Shown: piece after piece, positions 25,274 through 34,335 of the stretch
Numbering within the stretch: position 1 is the stretch's first letter
How the letters are laid out: every line of letters begins with the position of its first letter
Assembly (NCBI GenBank): GCA_937911745.1
Contig: CALDPX010000059.1
Location: 1-64,000, forward strand
DNA length: 64,000 bases
Origin: an uncultured Alistipes sp.
GTDB taxonomy: Bacteria > Bacteroidota > Bacteroidia > Bacteroidales > Rikenellaceae
Direction of reading: 5' to 3'
Made by a program: the position numbers and the translations under genes
The notes under the pieces: model-generated
What the model saw: the letters and a program-made list of their open reading frames with translations, nothing else
Databases searched by the model: none
What the model was told of the DNA's origin: nothing

Positions 25274-25395
25274 CGAGCGCATATCGCACCACATCTGCTG
25301 CGTTACGCTCGGGCTCGGAATGCTCATTTACGCCAAAGTAAACTCCGCATCCTCGCCCTTCGCAAGCCTTGCATCTGCGGCACGATATGCACTCG
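25274..25395 (+). repeat. Dispersed 3'-end stem-loop element, copy E (after glyS)
   Basis: 122 nt, beginning at the base after the stop codon. Outer arms 25274-25286 (CGAGCGCATATCG) and 25383-25395 pair at 12 of 13 positions. Middle stem GGGC..GGA.TGC (25311-25323) with GCATCC..GCCC (25347-25358). Inner TTTAC/GTAAA (25327-25331, 25338-25342) with the core TTTACGCCAAAGTAAA shared with copy A. The middle-stem sequence is unrelated to copies A-D but is still self-complementary. Downstream to 25506 there are GC-rich short repeats (CCCAC..GGTTGG) and no gene. Confidence 0.8.
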
Positions 25396-25506
25396 CAGGT
25401 TGGGGGGCGCAAACGTAGCACCCACCCGCGGGTTGGGAGAGGTAGCGCATACACAACGCCCACTCGCTGGGTTGGAAGAAGTAATTTTGAATTTTGAATT
25501 ACTGAA

Positions 25507-25974
25507 ATGAAAACTGCAATTTTTCCCGGGTCGTTTGACCCATTTACTTCGGGACATCAGGCACTTGTTGAGGAGGGCTTGAAGATTTTTGATAGGCTTG
25601 TGATTGCCGTGGGCGAGAATCAGGACAAACACGGGCTGCTCACCACCGAGAATCGCAAGCGACTCATTGCCGACCTCTATAAAGACGACCCCCGTGTGGA
25701 GGTGGTTAGCTACCACGGACTGACGGGCGAGTATTGTAGGGATAGGGAGTTGAAATTTGTGCTGCGTGGTATGCGCAATACTGTCGATTTTGACTATGAG
25801 CGTAATATGATGCAGATAAATCAGAGGCTCTACCCCGAGATTACCACTGTGCTGCTCTTTACTCCTTCGGAGTATGTGGCAGTTTCGAGCAGCGTCATTA
25901 GGGAAATTCTTAGTTTCGATGGCGATGTGGCGCAGTTTATGCCCGAGGGTATTGATATCAAGAAGTATCTGTAA
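25507..25974 (+). CDS. coaD: Phosphopantetheine adenylyltransferase
   Basis: The 155-residue protein has the nucleotidyltransferase motif GSFDPFTSGH at the N-terminus (position 8-17) and VLRGMRNTVDFDYERNMMQIN and SSSVIREI near the end (quoted in parts: VLRGMRNTVDFDYE). It transfers AMP to 4'-phosphopantetheine, the fourth step of coenzyme A synthesis. The (T/H)xGH motif is present as TSGH. It lies 47 nt before lpxD on the same strand, so the two may be co-transcribed. Confidence 0.95.
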   Translation: MKTAIFPGSFDPFTSGHQALVEEGLKIFDRLVIAVGENQDKHGLLTTENRKRLIADLYKDDPRVEVVSYHGLTGEYCRDRELKFVLRGMRNTVDFDYERNMMQINQRLYPEITTVLLFTPSEYVAVSSSVIREILSFDGDVAQFMPEGIDIKKYL

Positions 25975-26021
25975 GTAAGAGATATAATAAAAACAACCAC
26001 AACTATAAAATACAAAAAGAA

Positions 26022-27059
26022 ATGATGCAATTTACGGCTGAGATGATTGCTGCCGGTTTGGGTGGCGATATTGTTGGCAACAAAGATGCCACAGTTAGCA
26101 CATTTGCAAAAATTGAAGAGGGACACGCCGGCGCATTGTCGTTTATGGCAAATCCCAAATATGAACACTATGTCTACACTACCGACTCTTCGATAGTTAT
26201 CGTAAACCGCTCGTGGGAGCCCAAAGAGCCCGTTAAGGCTACACTCATAAAGGTGGATGACGCCTACGGATGCTTTGCCAAACTCTTGGAGATGTATGTG
26301 GCTTATAAACCCCAAAAGAGTGGCATTCACCCCACCGCAGTGGTGGCGGAGAGTGCCAAGGTGGGCGAGGGCTGCTATATCGGTGCATACGTCGTGGTTG
26401 ACGAGGGTGCCGAGGTTGGCGATGGTGTGAAACTCTACCCCCACGTCTATCTGGGCGATGGTGTAAAGGTAGGCGCAAAGAGTACCCTCTACTCGGGCGT
26501 GAAGGTCTATGAGGGATGTAAAATTGGCGAGAGGTGCATCATCCACTCGGGCGCAGTTATCGGCTCTGATGGCTTCGGCTTTGCCCCCAATGCCAAGGGC
26601 GAGTACGACAAGATACCTCAGATTGGCATAGTTACCCTCGAAGATGATGTGGAGATAGGTGCCAATACGACCATTGATAGGGCAACTATGGGCTCGACAG
26701 TTATCTGCAAGGGTACGAAGATTGATAACCTTGTGCAGATAGGACACAATGTTGTTGTGGGTGCCAATACGGTTATGGCTGGTCAGTCAGCTGTTGCAGG
26801 CTCGGCAAAGGTCGGCAAAAACTGTATGATTGGCGGTCAGGCAGGCATTGTGGGACATATCACCGTTGGCGACCGCACCATTGTAGGTTCGAGTAGCGGT
26901 GTTAGCTCTTCGGTGCCCGAGGGCTCGCAGATTATGGGCTCGTTTGGTATTGACGCGGCAAGATTCCGCAGGGCAAATGCCGTATTCCGCAACCTGCCCG
27001 AACTGCAACGCACCGTTAGTCGCCTTAAAAAAGAGGTGGAGGAGCTGAAAAACCGATAG
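26022..27059 (+). CDS. lpxD: UDP-3-O-acylglucosamine N-acyltransferase
   Basis: The 345-residue protein starts with the LpxD N-domain (MMQFTAEMIAAGLGGDIVG, ALSFMANPKYEHYVYTTDSS) and continues as a left-handed beta helix of hexapeptide repeats (about 100-310). The substrate region GSDGFGFAP and LVQIGHNVVVG (with the catalytic-type His) are visible. It adds the second fatty acid in lipid A synthesis. A helical C-terminus (LQRTVSRLKKEVEELKNR) helps trimerisation. Fits with a Gram-negative envelope and lptB elsewhere in the window. Confidence 0.96.
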   Translation: MMQFTAEMIAAGLGGDIVGNKDATVSTFAKIEEGHAGALSFMANPKYEHYVYTTDSSIVIVNRSWEPKEPVKATLIKVDDAYGCFAKLLEMYVAYKPQKSGIHPTAVVAESAKVGEGCYIGAYVVVDEGAEVGDGVKLYPHVYLGDGVKVGAKSTLYSGVKVYEGCKIGERCIIHSGAVIGSDGFGFAPNAKGEYDKIPQIGIVTLEDDVEIGANTTIDRATMGSTVICKGTKIDNLVQIGHNVVVGANTVMAGQSAVAGSAKVGKNCMIGGQAGIVGHITVGDRTIVGSSSGVSSSVPEGSQIMGSFGIDAARFRRANAVFRNLPELQRTVSRLKKEVEELKNR

Positions 27060-27118
27060 GAAAAATTCCGAATTTTCGACTTCGGACTGTTGATATTAGA
27101 CCTTAGGCGTTTGACCAA

Positions 27119-27724
27119 ATGAGTACAGAGCACCGCATAATTATGGGTATCGACCCCGGCACCAACCGTATGGGCTATGGCGTGTTGGAGGTGCTGGGCA
27201 AGAATAAGTTGCGTGCGGTGGTCATTGGCGACATCGAGATGCAGAAGATGAAAGACCCCTACGAGAAGTTGCGCTACATCTTCAATAGGGTACTCGCTCT
27301 TGTGGATGAGTATAAGCCCGATGAGGTGGCTTTGGAATCGCCCTTCTTTGGTGAGAATGTCCAGAGTATGCTCAAATTGGGTAGAGCGCAGGGAGTGGCT
27401 ATGGCTGCGGCACTTTGTAGGGGGCATAGGGTCTTTGAGTACGCCCCAAGACGTGTCAAGCAGGCTATTACGGGCAATGGCGGTGCCGCCAAGGAGCAGG
27501 TCGCTGCAATGCTCAAAAGTATGCTTGGCGTGGAGTATAACCCCAAGAGGTTGGATGCTACGGATGGTTTAGCAGTGGCTCTGTGCCACTATTTCGAGAC
27601 CTCGTCGCCCATTCCGCACCAGACGGTTGCCGTAAAGAGGGGTACCTCGCGCAGTGCCTCGTGGGAGAAGTTTGTGGCGGGCAACCCCGATAGGGTGGTG
27701 TCGGAGCGAAAGAAAGGCAAATAA
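27119..27724 (+). CDS. ruvC: Holliday junction endonuclease RuvC
   Basis: The 201-residue protein has IMGIDPGTNRMGYGVLE (first Asp), VALESPFFGENVQSMLKLGRAQG (first Glu; quoted in parts: ALESPFFGENVQSM, LKLGRAQG) and RLDATDGLAVALCH (the last acidic pair), the four acidic active-site residues of RuvC. It has a basic C-terminal tail about 20 residues longer than E. coli RuvC. It resolves Holliday junctions made by RuvAB. It is followed 24 nt later by a TlpA-like lipoprotein gene. Confidence 0.95.
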   Translation: MSTEHRIIMGIDPGTNRMGYGVLEVLGKNKLRAVVIGDIEMQKMKDPYEKLRYIFNRVLALVDEYKPDEVALESPFFGENVQSMLKLGRAQGVAMAAALCRGHRVFEYAPRRVKQAITGNGGAAKEQVAAMLKSMLGVEYNPKRLDATDGLAVALCHYFETSSPIPHQTVAVKRGTSRSASWEKFVAGNPDRVVSERKKGK

Positions 27725-27748
27725 TTAACCAATAAAAAAGATAAGAGT

Positions 27749-28801
27749 ATGAAAAAACTGATGATGATTGTAGCTGCTGCCCTTATGGTGGTTGCTTGTA
27801 ATGGTACCAAAACCTATGTTGTTGAGGGTCAGATTGAAGGTTACAATGGCGAGGTTGCCATTACGAATGTCGATGGCGACGAGGTAATCGTTTCGACTAC
27901 CGCCGAGGAGGGTAAATTCTCCGTAGAGGTGGAGAGCGCAACTCCTCTCTTTGCAGCGTTGTCTATCGACACAGGTGATGGCGTACGCCCCGTTATTCCC
28001 ATCTTCCTCGACGGCTCGCCTATCGTAGTGAGCGGTAGTATGGAGAAAGTTGAGAGTATTGCTGCAACAGGTACAGAGTCCAACCAGGCTTATACCGATT
28101 ACAACAAAGCTCAGGTAGAACTTTTGGCGCCCCTTATGGGTGACGATGTTTCCGAGGAGGAGTTTATGAATGCATTTTCTACTATGCGCACTCTTGTAGA
28201 CGAGAACTATGAGGTCAATAAGACCAACCTCTGGGGCGCATACCTCTTCGTAAGCGGCAAATTCCAGGAGTGCTCTGCCGAGGAGATTTTGGCAACCGTG
28301 GAGGCTTATCCCAAAGAGTTGCAGAAGGTGGAAGAGGTAAAACTCGTCAAGGAGTATGCTGAAAAGATGCTCAAAACCGATGTAGGGCAGGATTATACCA
28401 ACATCACCTTGCCCAATGCTGAGGGCGAAGAGGTGTCGCTCAAAGAGATTGTGGAGGCAAACAAAGTGGTGCTTTTGGACTTTTGGGCTTCGTGGTGCCG
28501 CCCCTGTATGGGCGAGATGCCCTACCTCTTGGAGGCATATGCAACCTACCACGACAAGGGCTTTGAGATTTACGGTGTGAGCCTTGATGACAATGCCGAG
28601 GCTTGGAAGGCGACCATCGAAAAACAGGGCATGCAGTGGGTGAATGTTAGCGAGGTGGCAGGTTGGCAGACCGCTGCCGCTCAGGAATACTCGGTAAACT
28701 CCATTCCCGCAAACTTCCTTATTGGTGCTGATGGTAAAATTATCGCTAAGAACCTGCGTGGCGAGGCTTTGGTTGAGAAACTTGCCGAACTTTTTGAGTA
28801 A
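27749..28801 (+). CDS. TlpA-like thiol-disulfide lipoprotein with DUF4369-like domain (CRPC)
   Basis: The 350-residue lipoprotein (ALMVVAC, Cys17) has an N-terminal DUF4369-like beta domain (VEGQIEGYNGEVAITN) and a C-terminal thioredoxin domain with VLLDFWASWCRPCMGEMP; the active Cys residues are C250 and C253. It is probably a periplasmic thiol oxidoreductase. The active site is CRPC, unlike the CGPC of the paralogue 41 nt downstream, so redox potentials may differ. The two genes look like a tandem duplication. Confidence 0.9.
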   Translation: MKKLMMIVAAALMVVACNGTKTYVVEGQIEGYNGEVAITNVDGDEVIVSTTAEEGKFSVEVESATPLFAALSIDTGDGVRPVIPIFLDGSPIVVSGSMEKVESIAATGTESNQAYTDYNKAQVELLAPLMGDDVSEEEFMNAFSTMRTLVDENYEVNKTNLWGAYLFVSGKFQECSAEEILATVEAYPKELQKVEEVKLVKEYAEKMLKTDVGQDYTNITLPNAEGEEVSLKEIVEANKVVLLDFWASWCRPCMGEMPYLLEAYATYHDKGFEIYGVSLDDNAEAWKATIEKQGMQWVNVSEVAGWQTAAAQEYSVNSIPANFLIGADGKIIAKNLRGEALVEKLAELFE

Positions 28802-28842
28802 TAAGAAAATAAACGTACTGACTTAAACTAATAAATGAAGTT

Positions 28843-29874
28843 ATGAAAAGGGTATTATTTGTTCTCGCAACCGCCTTTATTATGATGAGTTGCGGTAGCG
28901 ACTATATTGTCAAAGGTACCATCGAGGGCTACTCGGGCGAGGTGAAACTGATGGCTAACAAGAGTCAAGAGTGCTTCGGCTCGACAACTACTACCGAGGA
29001 TGGTTCGTTCGAGATAAAGGCGGATGTGAATGCACCTACTTTTGCAAATCTTATGGTGGGTAATCAACTACTTGTGCTCTTTGTGGAGAAGGGCGAGGTT
29101 GTGGTTACAGGCTCTTTGGAAGAGTGGGGTGATGTGATTGTTACGGGTACTGAGTCGAATGATGCAAACAGAATATACCGTGCCGAGGAGGCTGCTATTT
29201 TTGAGTCCTATATGGCTGCTACCGATGAACAAACCCGCAAAGAGATAGAGAGAGCCTACGATGCGCACACGCTCAACGCTTATGAGGCTAATAAGGACAA
29301 CCTTTTTGGCTTATATCTCTTGGCAACACAAATATACTACACAATGTCGCCAGATGAGATCTTGGCGGCAGTGGATGCCTTGCCCAAAGAGCTGCAAAAA
29401 TCACATACGGCAATCACTTTGCGCAACCACGCAGAGGGTATTAAGAGGGTAGATGTGGGACAGAAATTCATTGACCTCAGCCTACCCGATGCAGAGGGTA
29501 ATGTCGTGAAATTAAGCGATGTGCTTGCAAAGAATAAATACGTTCTTTTGGACTTTTGGGCTTCGTGGTGCGGACCCTGCATGGGTGAGGTACCCTATCT
29601 TGTGGACGACTACGCCAAGTACCACAAGAAAGGTTTCGAGATTTACGGTGTGAGCCTCGATAGAGCTCGCGAACCTTGGCTCAAAGCAATCGAAACAAAA
29701 GGTCTTGTATGGGTAAATGTTAGTGAGTTGAAATTCTGGGACGATGAGGCTGCAAAGCAATATGCCGTAAGAAGCATCCCTTCCAACTTCCTCATCTCCT
29801 CGGATGGTACCATCGTAGCCCGAAATCTGCGTGGCGAGGAGTTGGGAGCCAAGCTTGCTGAACTTCTCAAATAG
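28843..29874 (+). CDS. TlpA-like thiol-disulfide lipoprotein with DUF4369-like domain (CGPC)
   Basis: The 343-residue lipoprotein (AFIMMSC, Cys16) is a close paralogue of the preceding gene, with the same start (IVKGTIEGYSGEVKLM) and the thioredoxin motif VLLDFWASWCGPCMGEVP (C243, C246). The matching ends (KIIAKNLRGEAL in the first, TIVARNLRGEEL in the second) support duplication. It likely acts in the periplasm on cysteine pairs of exported proteins. It ends at a strong bidirectional terminator. Confidence 0.9.
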   Translation: MKRVLFVLATAFIMMSCGSDYIVKGTIEGYSGEVKLMANKSQECFGSTTTTEDGSFEIKADVNAPTFANLMVGNQLLVLFVEKGEVVVTGSLEEWGDVIVTGTESNDANRIYRAEEAAIFESYMAATDEQTRKEIERAYDAHTLNAYEANKDNLFGLYLLATQIYYTMSPDEILAAVDALPKELQKSHTAITLRNHAEGIKRVDVGQKFIDLSLPDAEGNVVKLSDVLAKNKYVLLDFWASWCGPCMGEVPYLVDDYAKYHKKGFEIYGVSLDRAREPWLKAIETKGLVWVNVSELKFWDDEAAKQYAVRSIPSNFLISSDGTIVARNLRGEELGAKLAELLK

Positions 29875-29921
29875 TCCATATTATAATTAACCCTCAAAGA
29901 ACAAAATGAGCGTTTAATATA

Positions 29922-29968
29922 AAAAGTTTCGCGAATCTCAATATACGACCGAGATTCGCGAAACTTTT
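29922..29968. terminator. Bidirectional terminator
   Basis: An 18-bp perfect stem (29922-29939 with 29951-29968), AAAAGTTTCGCGAATCTC and its complement, with an 11-nt loop. It lies between the convergent TlpA-like gene and the lipid kinase gene. Confidence 0.88.
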
Positions 29969-29997
29969 ATTTATTATATACCAACGAGTGAGGATTA

Positions 29998-30936
29998 TTA
30001 TGGTATGAGGATTTTGAGTCTTTTGTCCTCGATGGTGTATCTTACGGGAGTAGTACCGAGAGGCTCGCCATCAATCTCCACTTCTCGCACTTCGTCAGAA
30101 CTAATCTCAATGGTACGTCCCTTGTAGTTATGCACTCTCTTGACGGAGTATATTTTGCCATTGAAGAGTTTGCCCACAACGGTCAAAATGCGAGGTACTG
30201 ACATTGTCTCAATGACCGTAACGTCCAACAAACCGTCGTCAGCCTTCGACTCGGGCAGTTGGTGCATACCGCTACCATTGTATTGTCCTATACCTACGGC
30301 AGTGCTCATAATCAACCCCTTGGCCTCGTTTTCACCGTCGACCCTAACTGCCATACGGCACGAACGATATTCCAATACGGATTTGGCAAGCCCTGTCATA
30401 TAAGACAATTTGCCGTTTTTACCCTTGTCCTTCCTCTGGCAAACTTTAAGGTTTACGAAGGCATCCAATCCTGCTCCGCTGACATTCACACAGTAGCGGC
30501 TCTCTTCATTGCCATTGCGTCCAACAAAAGTTGTTTTGGCAACGTCTTGAAGAAACTCTTTCCCCTCTGCAATGATGTTCACAGCAGCCTCATACTCCCT
30601 TGGAATACCAAACGAGCGAATCCAGTCGTTACCCGTACCTACGGGGATTATCCCCATCCTAACTTCTGTGGAGGGAACCTCGCTCTGCGACAATATGCCG
30701 TTAGCTACCTCGTGAACCGTACCATCTCCACCAATGGCTATAAGGTTGCGGTAGCCGTCCTCTACAATACCCCGACGAGCCAACTCTATGGCGTGGTAGC
30801 GGTAGCCCGTAAAGACGGTGTCGAAGTCGATGCCTTTGGCATAGAGCATTCGGGCTATGTGTTCCCAGTCGCGCCCGCATCTGCCACTGCCCGAGAGCAG
30901 ATTGACAATGGCGAGCCACCTGTTGTTTTTATTCAT
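29998..30936 (-). CDS. Diacylglycerol/lipid kinase (YegS/DgkB family)
   Basis: The 312-residue protein starts NRWLAIVNLLSGSGRCGRDW and has the kinase motif NLIAIGGDGTVHEVANGIL and MGIIPVGTGNDWIRSFGIP, typical of the diacylglycerol kinase catalytic domain. The C-terminal domain has EIDGEPLGTTPVRYTIEDKRLKILIP (in parts: VEIDGEPLG). It phosphorylates diacylglycerol or a related lipid using ATP at the inner membrane. The substrate is inferred from family only. It is the downstream neighbour of pepD. Confidence 0.9.
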   Translation of the reverse strand: MNKNNRWLAIVNLLSGSGRCGRDWEHIARMLYAKGIDFDTVFTGYRYHAIELARRGIVEDGYRNLIAIGGDGTVHEVANGILSQSEVPSTEVRMGIIPVGTGNDWIRSFGIPREYEAAVNIIAEGKEFLQDVAKTTFVGRNGNEESRYCVNVSGAGLDAFVNLKVCQRKDKGKNGKLSYMTGLAKSVLEYRSCRMAVRVDGENEAKGLIMSTAVGIGQYNGSGMHQLPESKADDGLLDVTVIETMSVPRILTVVGKLFNGKIYSVKRVHNYKGRTIEISSDEVREVEIDGEPLGTTPVRYTIEDKRLKILIP

Positions 30937-30976
30937 TCTAACCTACTTTCTTCAATTATTCTCTTTTGCAAGCGAA

Positions 30977-30997
30977 GCGCTCCTATGAAAGGAGCGC
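30977..30997 (-). terminator. Hairpin between pepD and the lipid kinase
   Basis: GCGCTCCT (30977-30984) pairs with AGGAGCGC (30990-30997) across a 5-nt loop, extended by AAGCG/CGCTT at the base. It may end the pepD transcript; the T tract on the minus strand is weak. Confidence 0.5.
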
Positions 30998-31035
30998 ACC
31001 GCTTTGTGTTGGGTTATTTATATCCCTTGGCTCTA

Positions 31036-32499
31036 CTACTTCAAGGGGGCGTGCTCCAAGGTGTAGCAGAGGTAGTTGTAGAACTTCTCCACCGAAGCGA
31101 TATTAACCTTCTCGTCGGGCGAGTGGGGATAGCAAATGGTGGGACCGAACGAAATCATATCCATCTTGGGATATACACCACCGATGATACCGCACTCCAA
31201 GCCTGCGTGGATAGCCATAATCTCGGGTTTCTTGCCATAGAGAGCCTCATAACCCTCCTGCATAGTGTGGAGAATAGCCGATTCGGGATTGGGATTCCAA
31301 CCATCGTATGCGCCGCTGAGTTTTACGGTTGCACCAGCCATCTCGCAAATGGTCTTCATCTGCTGAGCCAAAGCCTCCTTCTCGCTGCGTACCGATGAGC
31401 GCAAGAGGCAGAGGATGGTGAACTTACCTTTCTCCGATACGACTCTTGCAAGGTTGGTCGAAGTCTGTACCAAACCGGGCATAGTGGTGCTCATCTTGAC
31501 GATGCCGTTAGGCAGACCTAATACTGCATCAATGAGGTCCTGAGTGTCGAAAATGTCGATGCACTTCGAGGGGCACTTAACGGGTATGGCCTTGAACGAA
31601 ATGCTATCCTCAATACCCTTGAACTCAGCCTGATAGAGTTTCTCGTAGCGTTTAACTGCCGAGAGGAATTTCTTCTCATACTGTTTCAACACAGCCACAG
31701 TAGCGAAAGCCTCCCTTGGAATAGCGTTCCTCAGACCGCCACCGTCAATGTTGCACAGCAGGATGCCGAATTTATCCATAAAGGTTTTGAGGAAACGCGC
31801 CATCAGTTTGTTGGAGTTAGCCCTTTGGAGGATAATCTCCATGCCCGAGTGACCACCTTTCAAACCCTTGATTTCGAGCCTATATGCGCTGAAATCGCTC
31901 TTAATAATACGACCAGTGCCGTAGCGGAGGGTGGCATTGAAGTCCATACCACCTGCACAACCAACATACAACTCACCCTCGGTCTCGGAGTCCATATTCA
32001 GCAGAATCTCGCCTTTCAACAGACCTGCTTTAAGACCAAATGCACCGTCCATACCAGTCTCCTCTGTGGCAGTAAAGAGAGCCTCAATGGGACCGTGTTT
32101 GAGGTCTTTTGCCTCCAAAACCGCCATCATAGCGGCAACGCCAATACCGTTGTCTGCACCAAGTGTAGTGCCATTTGCTGTTACCCATTCGCCATCAATG
32201 TAAGCCTCGATAGCATCGGTGTCAAAGTTGAACTCTTTGTCGGAGTTCTTCTGGGGTACCATATCAACGTGAGATTGGAGAACGATGGTTTTGCGATTCT
32301 CCATACCTGCGGTTGCAGGTTTCTTAACCAAGATGTTATGTGCCTCATCCTCGGAGTACTCCAAGCCGAGATTCTTTACAAACTCGATTATGTATTTGCG
32401 TGCAGCCTCTTCGTTGTGCGAGGGGCGAGGGCATTTGGTCAGTCCCTCAAAGTTTTTCCAAACCGCTGCGGGAGCGAGTTTCGACAGGTTTTTGTCCAT
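31036..32499 (-). CDS. pepD: Cytosol nonspecific dipeptidase (aminoacyl-histidine dipeptidase)
   Basis: The 487-residue M20-family metallopeptidase has VLQSHVDMVPQKN (zinc His and Asp), TTLGADNGIGVAAMM, ALFTATEETGMDGAFGL (catalytic Glu pair) and HAGLECGIIGG. This is the PepD arrangement with a lid domain in the middle (about 190-400). It hydrolyses Xaa-His and many other dipeptides in the cytoplasm. It is preceded by phoH on the same strand with a 60-nt gap. Confidence 0.94.
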   Translation of the reverse strand: MDKNLSKLAPAAVWKNFEGLTKCPRPSHNEEAARKYIIEFVKNLGLEYSEDEAHNILVKKPATAGMENRKTIVLQSHVDMVPQKNSDKEFNFDTDAIEAYIDGEWVTANGTTLGADNGIGVAAMMAVLEAKDLKHGPIEALFTATEETGMDGAFGLKAGLLKGEILLNMDSETEGELYVGCAGGMDFNATLRYGTGRIIKSDFSAYRLEIKGLKGGHSGMEIILQRANSNKLMARFLKTFMDKFGILLCNIDGGGLRNAIPREAFATVAVLKQYEKKFLSAVKRYEKLYQAEFKGIEDSISFKAIPVKCPSKCIDIFDTQDLIDAVLGLPNGIVKMSTTMPGLVQTSTNLARVVSEKGKFTILCLLRSSVRSEKEALAQQMKTICEMAGATVKLSGAYDGWNPNPESAILHTMQEGYEALYGKKPEIMAIHAGLECGIIGGVYPKMDMISFGPTICYPHSPDEKVNIASVEKFYNYLCYTLEHAPLK

Positions 32500-32559
32500 A
32501 GTGTTATCTGTTTTGTTTAGTGTTATTTATGTTGTGTATCTCTATTTTTCCTCTTCTTG

Positions 32560-33516
32560 TTACGCCTCATCTGCGCTATCTTTGCCATCGAAAGCCTTCA
32601 CAATGCGGCTTACGAGCGAGTGTCGAATGATGTCCTTACTATCAAACTCCACAATGCCTATGCCATCAATATCTTTGAGCATTCCAATTGCGCGCCCAAG
32701 TCCCGAGTCGCTCTTTTTTGGGAGATCTATTTGCGTAAGGTCACCCGTGACGATAAACTTCGCATTGCGTCCCATACGAGTCAGGAACATTTTGAGTTGG
32801 GGCAGGGTGGTGTTCTGTGCCTCATCGAGTATCACGAAGGCGTTGTCGAGTGTGCGACCTCTCATATATGCCAGCGGCGCAATCTGCACCACACCCTCCT
32901 CCATAAATTTCTGCAACTTGGCGGGCGGAATCATATCGTTCAGCGCGTCATACAATGGTTGCAGGTAGGGATCGAGTTTCTCCTTCAAGTCACCCGGAAG
33001 GAAGCCGAGCCTCTCGCCAGCCTCCACAGCGGGGCGGGTGAGAATGATGCGCTTTACTTCGCGGTTTTTGAGCGCACCTACTGCAAGTGCTATGGCGGTG
33101 TAGGTTTTGCCGCTACCTGCGGGACCGACTGCCATGAGCAAATCGTTGGACTTATATAGTTCAACGAGTCGTTGTTGGTTTTTAGTGCGTGCCTTGATGA
33201 TAAGTCCGTTATTGCCGTAGACGATAACATCTGCATCTTCGGGCTCGCCCACAATATGGGGTAGTCCCCCCTGAAAAATCTGATTAATGACACTGACGGA
33301 GATGTGACCATACTTATTATAGTATAGCACAAGAGCTCTTAACCTCTCTTCCAAACGCTCAATCTCCTCATCGGCACCGATTGCCTTTATGGCGTTGCCG
33401 CGAGCAACAATTTTGAGTTTAGGAAAAAGGTCGCAAATCCTGTTGAAATTAGAATTTGCGACCCCATAGAAGTCGAGAAGCTCAATACCGTCAATAGATA
33501 TGCTCTTCTCTGCCAT
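32560..33516 (-). CDS. phoH: PhoH-like ATPase
   Basis: The 318-residue protein has Walker A (AVGPAGSGKTYTAIALA), Walker B (AFVILDEAQNTT) and GDLTQIDLP, the standard PhoH domain at about 110-318. The N-terminal 100 residues resemble a KH-like domain. In many bacteria this protein partners with the endoribonuclease YbeY and acts in RNA metabolism; ybeY is not seen here. It is followed by pepD. Confidence 0.94.
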   Translation of the reverse strand: MAEKSISIDGIELLDFYGVANSNFNRICDLFPKLKIVARGNAIKAIGADEEIERLEERLRALVLYYNKYGHISVSVINQIFQGGLPHIVGEPEDADVIVYGNNGLIIKARTKNQQRLVELYKSNDLLMAVGPAGSGKTYTAIALAVGALKNREVKRIILTRPAVEAGERLGFLPGDLKEKLDPYLQPLYDALNDMIPPAKLQKFMEEGVVQIAPLAYMRGRTLDNAFVILDEAQNTTLPQLKMFLTRMGRNAKFIVTGDLTQIDLPKKSDSGLGRAIGMLKDIDGIGIVEFDSKDIIRHSLVSRIVKAFDGKDSADEA

Positions 33517-33535
33517 TTATACGTTAGTCAATCGC

Positions 33536-34180
33536 TTAGAACATAATACCAAGCGAAACATACCAAGTATTTGTCTCACCGTTGATGTTGTCGAAATTGA
33601 AGAGTTCGCCAATGTTCTTGGGCTCGCAACCCTCTTTCCAACCACCGAGGTAACGGAAATCAACCATAATGAAGTTGAAGAGGTCGATACCGGCACCTGC
33701 TGCCCAAGTGTAGGATACGTCCTGCCAATTGATACCTTCGGTATTTGCGTTCTCGCCGGAGATGACAGCATTGGAGTTGAATCTTACAACGGGACCTGCC
33801 TGAACACGTGCATTGAACAAGCCGAGGTCGAAACCTACACCTGCCAATACGGGAACACTGAACTCGTTGAGAGTGATGTCTTTGATTTCAACCTCACCTG
33901 CCTCGTTTTTGAGTTGACCCTTTTGCCAGTTGTACATAACCTCGGGCTGCAAGTGAATCGAGAAGATACCAATAGGTGCATTGAAACGGAACATAAGACC
34001 TGCATTGTAACCCATGGCGCCATCGAAAACACCTTGGAGACTCTCACCGTCAACTTGTACGTCAGAAGCCGAAGAGGTCAAACCAGCTTTTGCACCCATC
34101 CAAAACCATTTGTGGCTCTGTGCATTTACGGTAGTGATTGCCATGAGCGCAACGGCTACCAACATAATTACTTTCTTCAT
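33536..34180 (-). CDS. Outer-membrane beta-barrel protein
   Basis: The 214-residue protein has a signal peptide (MKKVIMLVAVALMAITTVNAQ) and alternating beta strands with short turns (YNAGLMFRFNAPIGIFSIHLQPEVMY in parts: GLMFRFNAPIGIFSIHLQP; AAGAGIDLFNFIMVDFRYLGG), ending WYVSLGIMF, an aromatic end typical of Bacteroidetes small barrels (PorT/OmpW-like). Function unknown. It lies 155 nt from a similar barrel gene on the same strand and has its own promoter. Confidence 0.8.
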   Translation of the reverse strand: MKKVIMLVAVALMAITTVNAQSHKWFWMGAKAGLTSSASDVQVDGESLQGVFDGAMGYNAGLMFRFNAPIGIFSIHLQPEVMYNWQKGQLKNEAGEVEIKDITLNEFSVPVLAGVGFDLGLFNARVQAGPVVRFNSNAVISGENANTEGINWQDVSYTWAAGAGIDLFNFIMVDFRYLGGWKEGCEPKNIGELFNFDNINGETNTWYVSLGIMF

Positions 34181-34249
34181 GATGTCTTTTTGGTATTAGT
34201 TAAACTTTATTTTTCTGTTCGAAAATCCGATAGTTGTGACTATTTGCCG

Positions 34250-34278
34250 CAAATATAGCCATTTTTTGTAAAAAACAA
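34250..34278 (-). promoter_or_regulatory. Promoter of the 214-residue barrel gene
   Basis: Minus strand TATATTTG (34250-34257) with TTG (34276-34278) 18 nt upstream. Transcription would start near 34243, giving a leader of about 63 nt. Confidence 0.5.
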
Positions 34279-34335
34279 TTTTTTAATGCTATTATTTTGT
34301 TTTTCAGTTGGTTTTTTGTGGCTGATAAGGAAAAT

